A DNA stretch of 64,000 bases from Pseudomonadales bacterium (lineage in GTDB: Bacteria > Pseudomonadota > Gammaproteobacteria > Pseudomonadales > UBA5518): positions 186,001-250,000 of the forward strand of contig JACKOP010000001.1 in assembly GCA_024234165.1 (NCBI GenBank), in the 5' to 3' direction. Numbering within the stretch: the first letter of the stretch is position 1; each line of letters opens with the position of its first letter. Both the position numbers and the translations under genes were made by a program. Of the stretch, positions 9,057 to 17,486 are shown piece after piece. The notes beneath the pieces are model-generated. The model was given only the letters and a program-made list of their open reading frames with translations. It searched no databases and was not told where the DNA came from.

Positions 9057-12000
9057 TCATCTTCCGTCGGGTGCGGGCGGAATGCGAAAGATCACCAGAT
9101 AGAGCGCCGGAACCACGAACAGTGTCAGTACCGTCGCAAATCCGAGCCCGCCCATCATCGTGATCGCCATATTGCGGAAGAACGCATCACCAAGCAGCGG
9201 AATCATGCCCAGGATCGTAGTCGCCGCAGCGAGTGCAACCGGTCGCAACCGGCTCACCGTTGCGTCCAGCACCGCCTCGAAACCCGGGTGACCGGCACCG
9301 ATCTGCAGGTCGATCTCCTCGATCAGTACGATGGCATTCTTGATCAGCAATCCCGCGAGTGCCAGCCCGCCGACGATCGACATGAAGTCGAAGGTTGCTC
9401 CACTCAGCCGCATGGCCGCAGTGATGCCGATCAGTGCCAGTGGCACGGTGAGCCAGATGATCAGTGGCTGGCGCAGGCGACCGAACAGCAGCACGCTGAT
9501 CAGCACCATGGCAAGGAAGCCGAATGGCAACGAGCGGCGCAATCCCTCGCTCGCCTCGCCGGCATCCTCGAACTCGCCACCCCATGCGTACGTGTAGCCA
9601 GGTGGCAGATCGAGCGTGGCCATCACTGTCTCGAGACGGCGGAACAACGGCGTGACTTCCTCTCCGATGGGGTTACACGAGACCGTGATCGTGAGTTGAC
9701 GATCACGACTACGCAACAACGCATTCTCCCACCGGGTCTCGAAGCCGGAAACCACCTGGGAAACCGGCACCGCACGGTGCAGCAGCGGGCTCCAGACCGG
9801 CACATCACGCAGCTCACTGATGTCACCGCGCTCGCTTTCGGGTGCGCGGATGCGGATTGGCAGCAGGCGTATGCCGTCACGATAGAGCCCGACCGGTGCT
9901 CCCTCGACGGCGTATTGCAGGCTCCTGGCGAGATCCTCACGCGTGATGCCGAGTCGACGTCCGAGCTGTTCGTCGAACACCGGACGCAACACCTTGACCG
10001 GTTCACGCCAGTCATCGCGGATGTCGATTGCGCCGCCATCGGCGCGGATCATGGCTTTCGCCTGCTCCGCGAGTCCACGCAGCACTTCAGCGTCACGCCC
10101 GCTGAAGCGCAGCTCGATGCGGCTGTCACGTCCCGGACCGATGCGCAACTGCTTGATCACCGGATCGGTCCACGGCATCCCCGCGTGCATGAATTCCTTC
10201 ACTGCGGCACCGAGTTCGGTGATGCGTTCGAGCGAATCCGGTTGCACGATGATCTGTGCGTACGCATCCGACATCTCCTTGACGTCGTAGACGAGCGTGA
10301 AGCGCTGGTGTGGACCACCGACCGCAATCGACGTACGTTTCACGCCGGACTGCGCCGCGAGGAATTTGCTGACCTGCAGGGCATCCTCGCGCGTGCGGCG
10401 GATGTCGGTTCCTTCCGGTTCCCAGATGTCGACGAACATCATTGCGGTATTCGATGCCGGAAAGAAACCGGTCTTGACGGCACCAAAGCCAGCAAGCGAT
10501 GCGCCGAACAGCAGCAGCGTCACGCCGATGGTGATCCAGCGATGGCGCATCGCGGTTGCAACCAGCGCCCGGAACAGACGAAACCCCCGGCTGCGATACG
10601 GCTCGATGCTCGCATGCGGGGTTGCAAGAGTGGTCTTGCGAAACGCGAGGGCAGCCAGCAGCGGCGTGGTCGTGATTGCGGTGATCCAGGACAGCAGCAA
10701 CGAGATCAGGACCACCCAGAACAGCCAACCGGCAAACTCGCCGGTCGTATCGGGCGAGAAGGCTATCGGTGAAAACGCAACGATGCCGATCGCGGTTCCG
10801 CCGAACAGTGGCCATACAGTGCGCCCGACACTGTCACGTGCAGCAATGAGCGTGCCCGCTCCGGCCTGCAAGCGCACGAGCATGCCCTCGGCCACCACGA
10901 TCGCGTTGTCGACCAGCATGCCAAGCGCGATGATCAGCGCCCCGAGCGACATGCGATGCAGTTCGATGTCAAATACGTGCATCAGGAACAGCGTTCCCGC
11001 GATCGTGATCAGCAACACGACACCGATCACCAGCCCGACACGCAATCCCATGAACAGCAGCAGCACCGCGAGCACGATCGCAAGCGACTCCACCACGTTC
11101 ACCTGGAAATCCTGCACCGAACTCGCTACCGCTGTGGGCTGGTCATAGACCGGTTTGAGTTCCATGCCGACCGGTATGACCGGCGTCAATGCGGCAAGTC
11201 GCTCGCGCACCCTGGCACCGACCTCGACCACGTTCTCGCCTTGCAACATCGACACCCCGATCGACAGACCAGGGCGTCCGTCCACGTAGAACATCCGCCC
11301 GGGCACGTCCTCGTACGCGCGCGTGATTCGCGCAACGTCACTGAGTCGCACCAGGCGTCCGGCATCTCCACCGATCAGCACGTCACCCATGGCTGCCACC
11401 GAGGCGAATTCCCCGCTCGGTTCGATGCGCAGCAGCTCGTCGCCGACGCGCACGCGTCCTGCGTCGGCCACTAGGTTCTGTGACTGCAGCACCGCCGCGA
11501 TCTGCTGTGGCGAGACACCGAGCTCGCCAAGCTTCGCACGCGAGATATCGACGTAGACCACCTCGCGCTGTTCACCCTCGATCGCCACCTTGCGTACCCC
11601 GCGTACGCCGAGCAGTTCGCGCTTGATCGTATCCGCGGTATCCCACAGATCGCGCCAACTGTAGTCGTCGCCGCTGAGAATGACGTAGACACCATAGATG
11701 TCGCCGAAGTCATCGACCACGATCGGGTCCTGTGCGCCGGGGGGCAACTGCCGTCGCACATCGCTGATCTTGCGTCGCAATTCGTCGAAGATGGCGGGGA
11801 ATTCCGCGGCACGATAGCTGTCCTTGAACTCGATCAGGATGTCCGACACGCCCGGGCGTGAGATCGACATGCGCAGGCGCTTGACCTGCTCCATGCGCTG
11901 GATCGCATCCTCGATGTGATACGTCACTTCTTCCTGCACCTGTGCAGCGGAAGCGCCCGGGTACCAGGTGATGACCTTTGCCATCTTGATCGTGTAATCG

Positions 12001-12113
12001 GGATCTTCGAGCTTGCCCATGCCGAGAAAGCCCCAGGTACCACCCGCGCACAACAGCAGCACGAACAGCCAGGATACGAGGGGATTGCGGAGTGCGTATT
12101 CTCCCGGGTTCAT
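9057..12113 (-). CDS. RND efflux transporter, inner-membrane permease
   Basis: A 1018-aa proton-driven resistance-nodulation-division pump. The N-terminal transmembrane helix starts NPLVSWLFVLLL, and a large periplasmic loop follows. TM4 carries the proton-relay motif LGMLVDNAIVVAEG with Asp402; the second position is Asn rather than the Asp of AcrB, as in some TriC-like RND proteins. A second set of transmembrane helices (SIVGGLALAGLLIKNAIVLIEEID) ends near residue 1010. The frame extends upstream to 12296, but the ATG at 12113 gives the canonical N terminus and follows the adaptor gene by 13 bp. It forms an operon with the adaptor (12127-13257) and srkA. The substrate cannot be told from sequence; no outer-membrane channel is adjacent, so it may use a shared TolC. 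Confidence 0.93.
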   Translation of the reverse strand: MNPGEYALRNPLVSWLFVLLLCAGGTWGFLGMGKLEDPDYTIKMAKVITWYPGASAAQVQEEVTYHIEDAIQRMEQVKRLRMSISRPGVSDILIEFKDSYRAAEFPAIFDELRRKISDVRRQLPPGAQDPIVVDDFGDIYGVYVILSGDDYSWRDLWDTADTIKRELLGVRGVRKVAIEGEQREVVYVDISRAKLGELGVSPQQIAAVLQSQNLVADAGRVRVGDELLRIEPSGEFASVAAMGDVLIGGDAGRLVRLSDVARITRAYEDVPGRMFYVDGRPGLSIGVSMLQGENVVEVGARVRERLAALTPVIPVGMELKPVYDQPTAVASSVQDFQVNVVESLAIVLAVLLLFMGLRVGLVIGVVLLITIAGTLFLMHVFDIELHRMSLGALIIALGMLVDNAIVVAEGMLVRLQAGAGTLIAARDSVGRTVWPLFGGTAIGIVAFSPIAFSPDTTGEFAGWLFWVVLISLLLSWITAITTTPLLAALAFRKTTLATPHASIEPYRSRGFRLFRALVATAMRHRWITIGVTLLLFGASLAGFGAVKTGFFPASNTAMMFVDIWEPEGTDIRRTREDALQVSKFLAAQSGVKRTSIAVGGPHQRFTLVYDVKEMSDAYAQIIVQPDSLERITELGAAVKEFMHAGMPWTDPVIKQLRIGPGRDSRIELRFSGRDAEVLRGLAEQAKAMIRADGGAIDIRDDWREPVKVLRPVFDEQLGRRLGITREDLARSLQYAVEGAPVGLYRDGIRLLPIRIRAPESERGDISELRDVPVWSPLLHRAVPVSQVVSGFETRWENALLRSRDRQLTITVSCNPIGEEVTPLFRRLETVMATLDLPPGYTYAWGGEFEDAGEASEGLRRSLPFGFLAMVLISVLLFGRLRQPLIIWLTVPLALIGITAAMRLSGATFDFMSIVGGLALAGLLIKNAIVLIEEIDLQIGAGHPGFEAVLDATVSRLRPVALAAATTILGMIPLLGDAFFRNMAITMMGGLGFATVLTLFVVPALYLVIFRIPPAPDGR

Positions 12114-12126
12114 CGCTGCAACCGGA

Positions 12127-13257
12127 TCAACCGGATTCTCCCGTGCGCGGAGCAGCCTGCTCTGCGACCGGCATGCGTGAAACGCGAACGCCGTCGGCCA
12201 TGTGTGCAACGCCGACGGCGACGATCTCCTCACCTTCGCGCAAGCCGGACAGGATGCGGATGCGATCATCCTGCATCTCGCCGGTGCGCACCGCACGCCG
12301 GGCGACCTTCATCGTCGCCGGGTCGAGTACCCATACCATCGCTGCCAGTGTGACGTCTGCCGTCACTGCCGAAGCGGGAACCCATGTTTGCGGCTCTGCG
12401 CGCAGTAGCCGCGAAATGTCGACGGTGACCGTGGCGCTCATTCCCGGCAGCACGACGAGCTCGGCCGCATCGGTCATGCGGAACGTGAGCTCGTAGGTCT
12501 GGGTCTGGGGGTCGGCACGCGTGGCCGCTTCCACGAGTTCGAGTGCGATGTGCCGTTCCGGAATGCCGTCGAAGACGACCCACGCAGACGCTTCGGATGC
12601 GGCGCCGTCCACGCTCATGTGCGCATGTGCATCGAGGCTGCGCAGCAGGCGTTCGGGCAAGTCGATCTTGACCTCCAGCGCATGCAGCTGCTGCAGCATG
12701 ATCACCGGTTGTTTGGGCGCGACTTCCTCGAAGCGCTGTACCATGCGCCGCGCGACACTGCCGGCGAACGGTGCCTTGAGCACGGCGTACGCCAGGTTGC
12801 GGCGCGACTGCTGCAGGGCGGCTTCGGCACTCTTGCAGGCAGCCTCGATGCGATCGTGGTCGAGCCGCGAGATATGTCCCTTCGGCAGCAGTTCGCGCGC
12901 ACGCTCGAAGTTGCGTTGCGCGTTCTGGTAGTTCGCTTCGCGATCGCCCAGTTCGATACGGAAATCGGTGTCATCCAGGCGTGCCAGTACGGTACCTGCG
13001 GCGACCGTGTCTCCTTCGCGGACCAGGATGTCGGCGACCGTGCCGGGTACGCGGAAACTCAGATCGGCACGGCGCGCCGATTCGATCCGTGCCGGGAAGC
13101 TGCGTTGCTCGACCTGTTCACCGAGGGTAACGCGAAACGTCCTGACCGGCCGTATGGTCTGCCGGGCGGCATCGGGGTTCTCGAGCGCCGCGTCATCACA
13201 ACCGGCAAACAGCACGATCAGTGGAGCAAGCAGATAGTGAAGCGGTACGCGAGGCAT
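12127..13257 (-). CDS. RND efflux periplasmic adaptor (membrane fusion) lipoprotein
   Basis: A 376-aa adaptor linking the RND pump to an outer-membrane channel. The signal peptide ends in the lipobox LFAGC, so the mature protein should be lipid-anchored in the periplasm. Barrel-sandwich (lipoyl-like) halves are visible at RVPGTVADILVREGDTVAAGTVLARLD and VLKAPFAGSVARR, separated by a helical hairpin (about residues 100-165), followed by a beta-barrel domain and a C-terminal membrane-proximal domain. It is the first gene of the operon with the RND permease and srkA. Confidence 0.93.
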   Translation of the reverse strand: MPRVPLHYLLAPLIVLFAGCDDAALENPDAARQTIRPVRTFRVTLGEQVEQRSFPARIESARRADLSFRVPGTVADILVREGDTVAAGTVLARLDDTDFRIELGDREANYQNAQRNFERARELLPKGHISRLDHDRIEAACKSAEAALQQSRRNLAYAVLKAPFAGSVARRMVQRFEEVAPKQPVIMLQQLHALEVKIDLPERLLRSLDAHAHMSVDGAASEASAWVVFDGIPERHIALELVEAATRADPQTQTYELTFRMTDAAELVVLPGMSATVTVDISRLLRAEPQTWVPASAVTADVTLAAMVWVLDPATMKVARRAVRTGEMQDDRIRILSGLREGEEIVAVGVAHMADGVRVSRMPVAEQAAPRTGESG

Positions 13258-13347
13258 GGTCGGGACAGATACTCCGGCAAACGCTGCGCAGGCGCGCGCA
13301 TACTAGCCGTCAGGACACGACCGGGTGAGCAGATGTCCAAAATTTCA

Positions 13348-14604
13348 TTACTGCAGTGCTGCAGGACTCAGGGCCGCCAGCGGTTTACCGGCAAATCGTT
13401 CCGCACTGGTGCGCAGCTGCTCCAGGCTGACCCGTCGCCGGTCGTTGGCCAGTTCGGCGACCACGTCGTCGAGGCTGTGTCGCCCATTGCTCGCCGAGCG
13501 GATTTCCGCATCGAGCCGACGCAACACACCGACTGCACGTGCCGTGGTTGCACCCGCAGAGTGTTCGGCATCCAGCGGACCGCCCGCGCGTGCAGCCCAC
13601 TCGGCGAGGTTGCGATGCGCCTGCTCGAAACGCCGTTCGCTCAGCGTGCCTGACCGTCGCAGCACCTCCAGCGAGTAGTATTCCGCGAGCCCCTCGACGA
13701 TCCAGTCCGCGCCCGGTTCACCGCGCGCGCGCATCGCGACGTGCACCAGTTCGTGCAGGAACGTGCTGGTTCCGTTCTCGCTGAGCAGCGGTCTGTCCGC
13801 ATGCACGTAGAGCGACCAGGGTCCTGACAGCGCACCGCGCCACATCGGATCACCGGCGCCCACGACCAGCAAGTGCGCGGGGAACTCCGGAAAGATCTTC
13901 TGCAGCGTCGGCACCGTCCAGTGGAACAGCGCCAGGATATCCATGCGCCGCAAGCCTTCGCCTACAGGTGCGGCAACCGAAACCCTGGTCGTGCCGATCG
14001 TGTCGCGTCGCACCCCGAGCTTGCCGAGCAGGATCCAGCCGGCAGGACGGTCGAAGATCTTGCGTGGATCGTCGATCCTGAGCCGACCGCTCGTATAACG
14101 AGGGTAGATCGACTCGATTGCCCAGCCGTCCGGTACGTTCAGGCGCATCTTCGAACGCGACTGCGTACCGTCTTCCACGTCGACCCGAACGATCGGCACC
14201 AGGCGTTCACCGCGAAACAACGCCCAGTCGGCGGTGACCCGGCCGTCGAAGGCGCCCGATGCGCGCTGGCTTTCGAGCGAGACGCGATATTGCAGATACG
14301 CATTCTCTGACGGTGGCGTCCAGCGCACGAAATGCCCCTCGCGCGTGACCGTGCCGCTGCCCTTGAAGTCGCGGTAACGTGCAGGATCCGCTTCCAAGCG
14401 TATCCATCGCACCCGCTCGGGATGGTCGGTGAGGCGGATCCGGACTGTTGCCGATGGCTTGCCAGCATCGATCCATGCTGTATAGAGAACGCCGAAAGCC
14501 GGTCGCTCGGTGGTGGTACCGGTACCCGCACGCACCGTGGCGAACGGGAAGGCGAAGAGCACGAACAACACGATCAGAAACGACCGGAAGGCCTTGTGGA
14601 ACAT
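13348..14604 (-). CDS. Putative secreted zinc metallopeptidase (gluzincin-like, HExxH)
   Basis: A 418-aa protein of no named family. An N-terminal hydrophobic segment (FLIVLFVLFAFPFATVRAG) indicates export. After a beta-rich region of about 220 residues comes a zinc-peptidase motif, FLHELVHVA (His284, Glu285, His288), followed by WIVEGLAEYYSLE, where Glu304 is a likely third zinc ligand. This arrangement resembles M1/M61 aminopeptidase catalytic domains. The start has a GAGGGAG ribosome site. It lies upstream of the adaptor/RND operon on the same strand, with a gap of 90 bp. Protease activity is inferred; the substrate is unknown. Confidence 0.7.
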   Translation of the reverse strand: MFHKAFRSFLIVLFVLFAFPFATVRAGTGTTTERPAFGVLYTAWIDAGKPSATVRIRLTDHPERVRWIRLEADPARYRDFKGSGTVTREGHFVRWTPPSENAYLQYRVSLESQRASGAFDGRVTADWALFRGERLVPIVRVDVEDGTQSRSKMRLNVPDGWAIESIYPRYTSGRLRIDDPRKIFDRPAGWILLGKLGVRRDTIGTTRVSVAAPVGEGLRRMDILALFHWTVPTLQKIFPEFPAHLLVVGAGDPMWRGALSGPWSLYVHADRPLLSENGTSTFLHELVHVAMRARGEPGADWIVEGLAEYYSLEVLRRSGTLSERRFEQAHRNLAEWAARAGGPLDAEHSAGATTARAVGVLRRLDAEIRSASNGRHSLDDVVAELANDRRRVSLEQLRTSAERFAGKPLAALSPAALQ

Positions 14605-14820
14605 CGAACTCCCTCGCGCGAAATTCCTCGAACTGCGGCACCCGATGGGACGCGGGCCGCACTATAAGCGAGGGGAGTGGACAGCGCCAATGCAGCGCGG
14701 GAGGCAGCGCGGGAGGCGTGGGCGCGAGCTTGCTTGCCCATGCGCGCCTCACAGCCCGCACGCGGATGGAGTACCCTCCATCCACCACCGCCAGGCGCCT
14801 CGGGCAGGGAGCGGCAAGAC

Positions 14821-15696
14821 GTGGACTACGACATCATCGGCGACGTGCACGGCCAGTTCGACAAGCTCGACGCGCTGCTGGATGCACTCGGCTACCGTGA
14901 GCGCGCCGGTGCCCGCCGCCACCCGCAGCGACAGGCCATCTTCGTTGGCGACTTCATCGACCGCGGCGCGTGCGGCGTGGAAGTAGTCCGCACCGTGCGC
15001 CGCATGATCGACGCCGGTGCAGCGCTCGCCGTCATGGGCAACCACGAACTCAACGCCATCGCCTGGCACACACCCGATGCCGAAGATCCCGGTGAGTACC
15101 TGCGTCCGCACCGGCGCGAGCCCTGGGGCCTGAAGAACCGCAAGCAGCACGCAGCCTTCCTTGCCCAGGTCGAACACAAGAGGGGGCTGCATCGCGAGAT
15201 CATCGACTGGTTTCTGACACTGCCGCTCTGGCTCGAACTGCCGCAACTGCGCGTCGTGCACGCCTGCTGGCACGAACCGGCCATGGCCTGGCTGTCTCCC
15301 AGGCTCGATGACCGGAACTGCCTGCCAAGGCATCTGCTGCCTGAAGCGACGAAGGAGCCGACTGCCGCGGAGGCAGACACGTCGATGAGCACCTTTGCGG
15401 CCGTCGAGTTCCTGACCAAGGGAATCGAGGTGCAGCTGCCGGACGGACACGCGTTCGAGGACAAGGACGGCATCTCGCGTCGCGACGTGCGCGTACGCTG
15501 GTGGGACGGAGAGTCCCGGATTGCGGTCGGCAAGCCCACCTTTTTTGGCCACTACTGGATGAGCGGTCTGCCCTCATTGCTGTCGTCCTCTGCCGTCTGT
15601 GTAGACTACAGCGCTGGCTCGGGCGGACCCTTGGTCGCCTACCGTCATGAGGCCGGTGCGCCGCTGTCGCCGCACAACTTCGTGAGTGCCGGGTGA
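14821..15696 (+). CDS. Calcineurin-like metallophosphoesterase
   Basis: A 291-aa phosphoesterase of the PPP/ApaH-like group. Metal-ligand motifs appear in order: IIGDVHGQFD at the N terminus, VGDFIDRG, then VMGNHELNAI, with GHYWMSG near the C terminus. The frame is open from 14677, but the protein fold begins at the GTG at 14821, which follows a GGGAG element; the 144 bases before it are not conserved-looking. Likely substrates are phosphoproteins, dinucleotides or nucleotides; the sequence does not decide. It is transcribed away from the zinc-peptidase gene. Confidence 0.8.
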   Translation: MDYDIIGDVHGQFDKLDALLDALGYRERAGARRHPQRQAIFVGDFIDRGACGVEVVRTVRRMIDAGAALAVMGNHELNAIAWHTPDAEDPGEYLRPHRREPWGLKNRKQHAAFLAQVEHKRGLHREIIDWFLTLPLWLELPQLRVVHACWHEPAMAWLSPRLDDRNCLPRHLLPEATKEPTAAEADTSMSTFAAVEFLTKGIEVQLPDGHAFEDKDGISRRDVRVRWWDGESRIAVGKPTFFGHYWMSGLPSLLSSSAVCVDYSAGSGGPLVAYRHEAGAPLSPHNFVSAG

Positions 15697-15805
15697 CCCG
15701 CGCCCTCCCCACACCAATACCCCAGCCATGCGGTTGCTGATAAAAGAAGCGCTGCGTATAGTTGCCCGCCGTTTTCTGCGGCCATGACACGGTGGAGGTC
15801 CGCAA

Positions 15806-16747
15806 ATGATCGAGATCGCGCAGCTCGCGAAAGATTTCGGTGATATTCCTGCTGTGCGCGGAATCGATTTCAGCGTGCGCCCGGGCGACATCCTCGGGTT
15901 CCTCGGCCCCAACGGGGCCGGCAAGTCGACCACGATGAAGATGATCGTGGGCTTCATCACGCCAAGTTCAGGTAGCGTGCGCGTGTGCGGCCACGATGTG
16001 CAGCAGGATCCGCGTGGCGCCCAGCGCTTGATCGGCTATCTGCCGGAGGGTGCACCGGCCTGGGAAGAAATGACGGTGCTGGAGTTTCTGCGCTTCATCG
16101 GTGCAGTGCGCGGCTACCGCGGCAGCGAGCGCGAACAGCGCGTGGCAGCAGCAGTCGAACGCATGGGGCTCGACGATGTATACCGGCAACGCATCGAGAC
16201 GCTCTCCAAGGGCTACAAGCGCAGAGTAGGGCTGGCACAGGCACTGCTGCACGACCCGCGCGTGCTGATCCTGGACGAACCCACCGACGGCCTCGACCCC
16301 AACCAGAAGCACCAGGTACGGGAGCTGATCCGCGGCCTGTCGGGCGACAAGATCGTGATCATATCGACGCACATCCTCGAAGAGGTCAGCGCGGTGTGCA
16401 ATCGCACGATCGTGATTGCGGGGGGGCGCATCGTAGCCGACGGTACGCCGCAGGAGCTCGAGGCCCGTTCACGCTACCACCGTTGCGTGCACGTGCATTT
16501 CAGCGCCGGCACCGCAGAAGCCGATGCAGCCGTGGCGCGCAGCGAACTCGCGACGCTCGACTCGGTTGCGGCAGTCGAGACCGGATCGGGAGGACGCCGA
16601 CTGGTGGTGCTGGCCCGTCCGGGTGCGAATCCGCTCGGGGCGGTGGCGCGCCTGGTGCATGATCGCGGCTGGCTGGTCGATGACCTCCATGTCGAACGCG
16701 GTCGTCTGGACGAGGTATTCAGGGACATCACGCGGGAGGTGGCATGA
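15806..16747 (+). CDS. ABC transporter ATP-binding protein, GldA-like
   Basis: A 313-aa ATPase with Walker A GPNGAGKST (34-42), signature LSKGYKRR (133-140) and Walker B VLILDEPTDGLDP (153-165), plus a C-terminal extension of about 90 residues typical of GldA/CcmA-type ATPases paired with ABC-2 permeases. It is the first gene of a five-gene operon, and its stop overlaps the start of the permease (ATGA). The start is supported by a GGTGGAGG ribosome site. The GldA name reflects similarity to Bacteroidetes gliding transporters; gliding is not implied here. Confidence 0.9.
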   Translation: MIEIAQLAKDFGDIPAVRGIDFSVRPGDILGFLGPNGAGKSTTMKMIVGFITPSSGSVRVCGHDVQQDPRGAQRLIGYLPEGAPAWEEMTVLEFLRFIGAVRGYRGSEREQRVAAAVERMGLDDVYRQRIETLSKGYKRRVGLAQALLHDPRVLILDEPTDGLDPNQKHQVRELIRGLSGDKIVIISTHILEEVSAVCNRTIVIAGGRIVADGTPQELEARSRYHRCVHVHFSAGTAEADAAVARSELATLDSVAAVETGSGGRRLVVLARPGANPLGAVARLVHDRGWLVDDLHVERGRLDEVFRDITREVA

Positions 16748-17481
16748 TGGGCATGACGCTGATCATCGCGCGCCGTGAATTCGCGGCGTATTTCGCGACG
16801 CCGCTCGCCTATGTGTTCGTACTGATTTTCCTGATGCTGAGCGGTGCATTCACGTTCTACCTCGGTGGATTCTACGAACGGGGCCAGGCCGACCTGGTGG
16901 CGTTCTTCAGTTTTCACCCCTGGCTGTATCTGTTCCTGGTGCCTGCGCTCGCGATGCGCTTGTGGGCAGAGGAACGCAAGAGCGGCACGATCGAACTGTT
17001 GCTCACGCTGCCGATATCACGTCTGCAGGCGGTACTCGGCAAGTTCCTTGCTGCCTGGCTGTTCACGGGACTCGCGCTCGTACTGACCTTTCCGCTGTGG
17101 ATCACGGTGAACGTGCTGGGCAGTCCTGACAACGGCGTGATTCTCGCAAGCTACGCAGGGAGCTGGCTGATGGCAGCCGGTTTCATCGCGATCGGTTCGT
17201 GCATGTCGGCACTGACCCGCAACCAGGTGATTGCGTTCATTCTTACCGCCGTGGCGTGCCTGCTGTTCATCCTGAGCGGCTTTCCGCTGGTTCTGGACAC
17301 GGTGAGCGCCTGGGCGCCACGCACCGTGGTCGATGCGGTCGCATCGATGAGCTTCCTTACCCGCTTCAATTCCGTGGCACGCGGTGTGATCGGCTTGCAG
17401 GACCTGCTTTTCTTTGTCGCGCTGACCGTGGTCTGGCTGGTGGCGACGACCGTTGTGATCGAGCTGAAACAGGCGGACTGA
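16744..17481 (+). CDS. ABC-2 type permease, GldF-like
   Basis: A 245-aa integral membrane protein with about six transmembrane helices, beginning IIARREFAAYFATPLAYVF, which is typical of the GldF/NosY permease group. LWAEERKSGTIELLLTLPI is the conserved cytoplasmic loop between the first helices. It overlaps the ATPase gene by 4 bp and precedes the GldG-like gene by 5 bp. Together they should form an ABC exporter whose cargo is unknown. Confidence 0.9.
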   Translation: MMGMTLIIARREFAAYFATPLAYVFVLIFLMLSGAFTFYLGGFYERGQADLVAFFSFHPWLYLFLVPALAMRLWAEERKSGTIELLLTLPISRLQAVLGKFLAAWLFTGLALVLTFPLWITVNVLGSPDNGVILASYAGSWLMAAGFIAIGSCMSALTRNQVIAFILTAVACLLFILSGFPLVLDTVSAWAPRTVVDAVASMSFLTRFNSVARGVIGLQDLLFFVALTVVWLVATTVVIELKQAD

Positions 17482-17486
17482 GCGAC

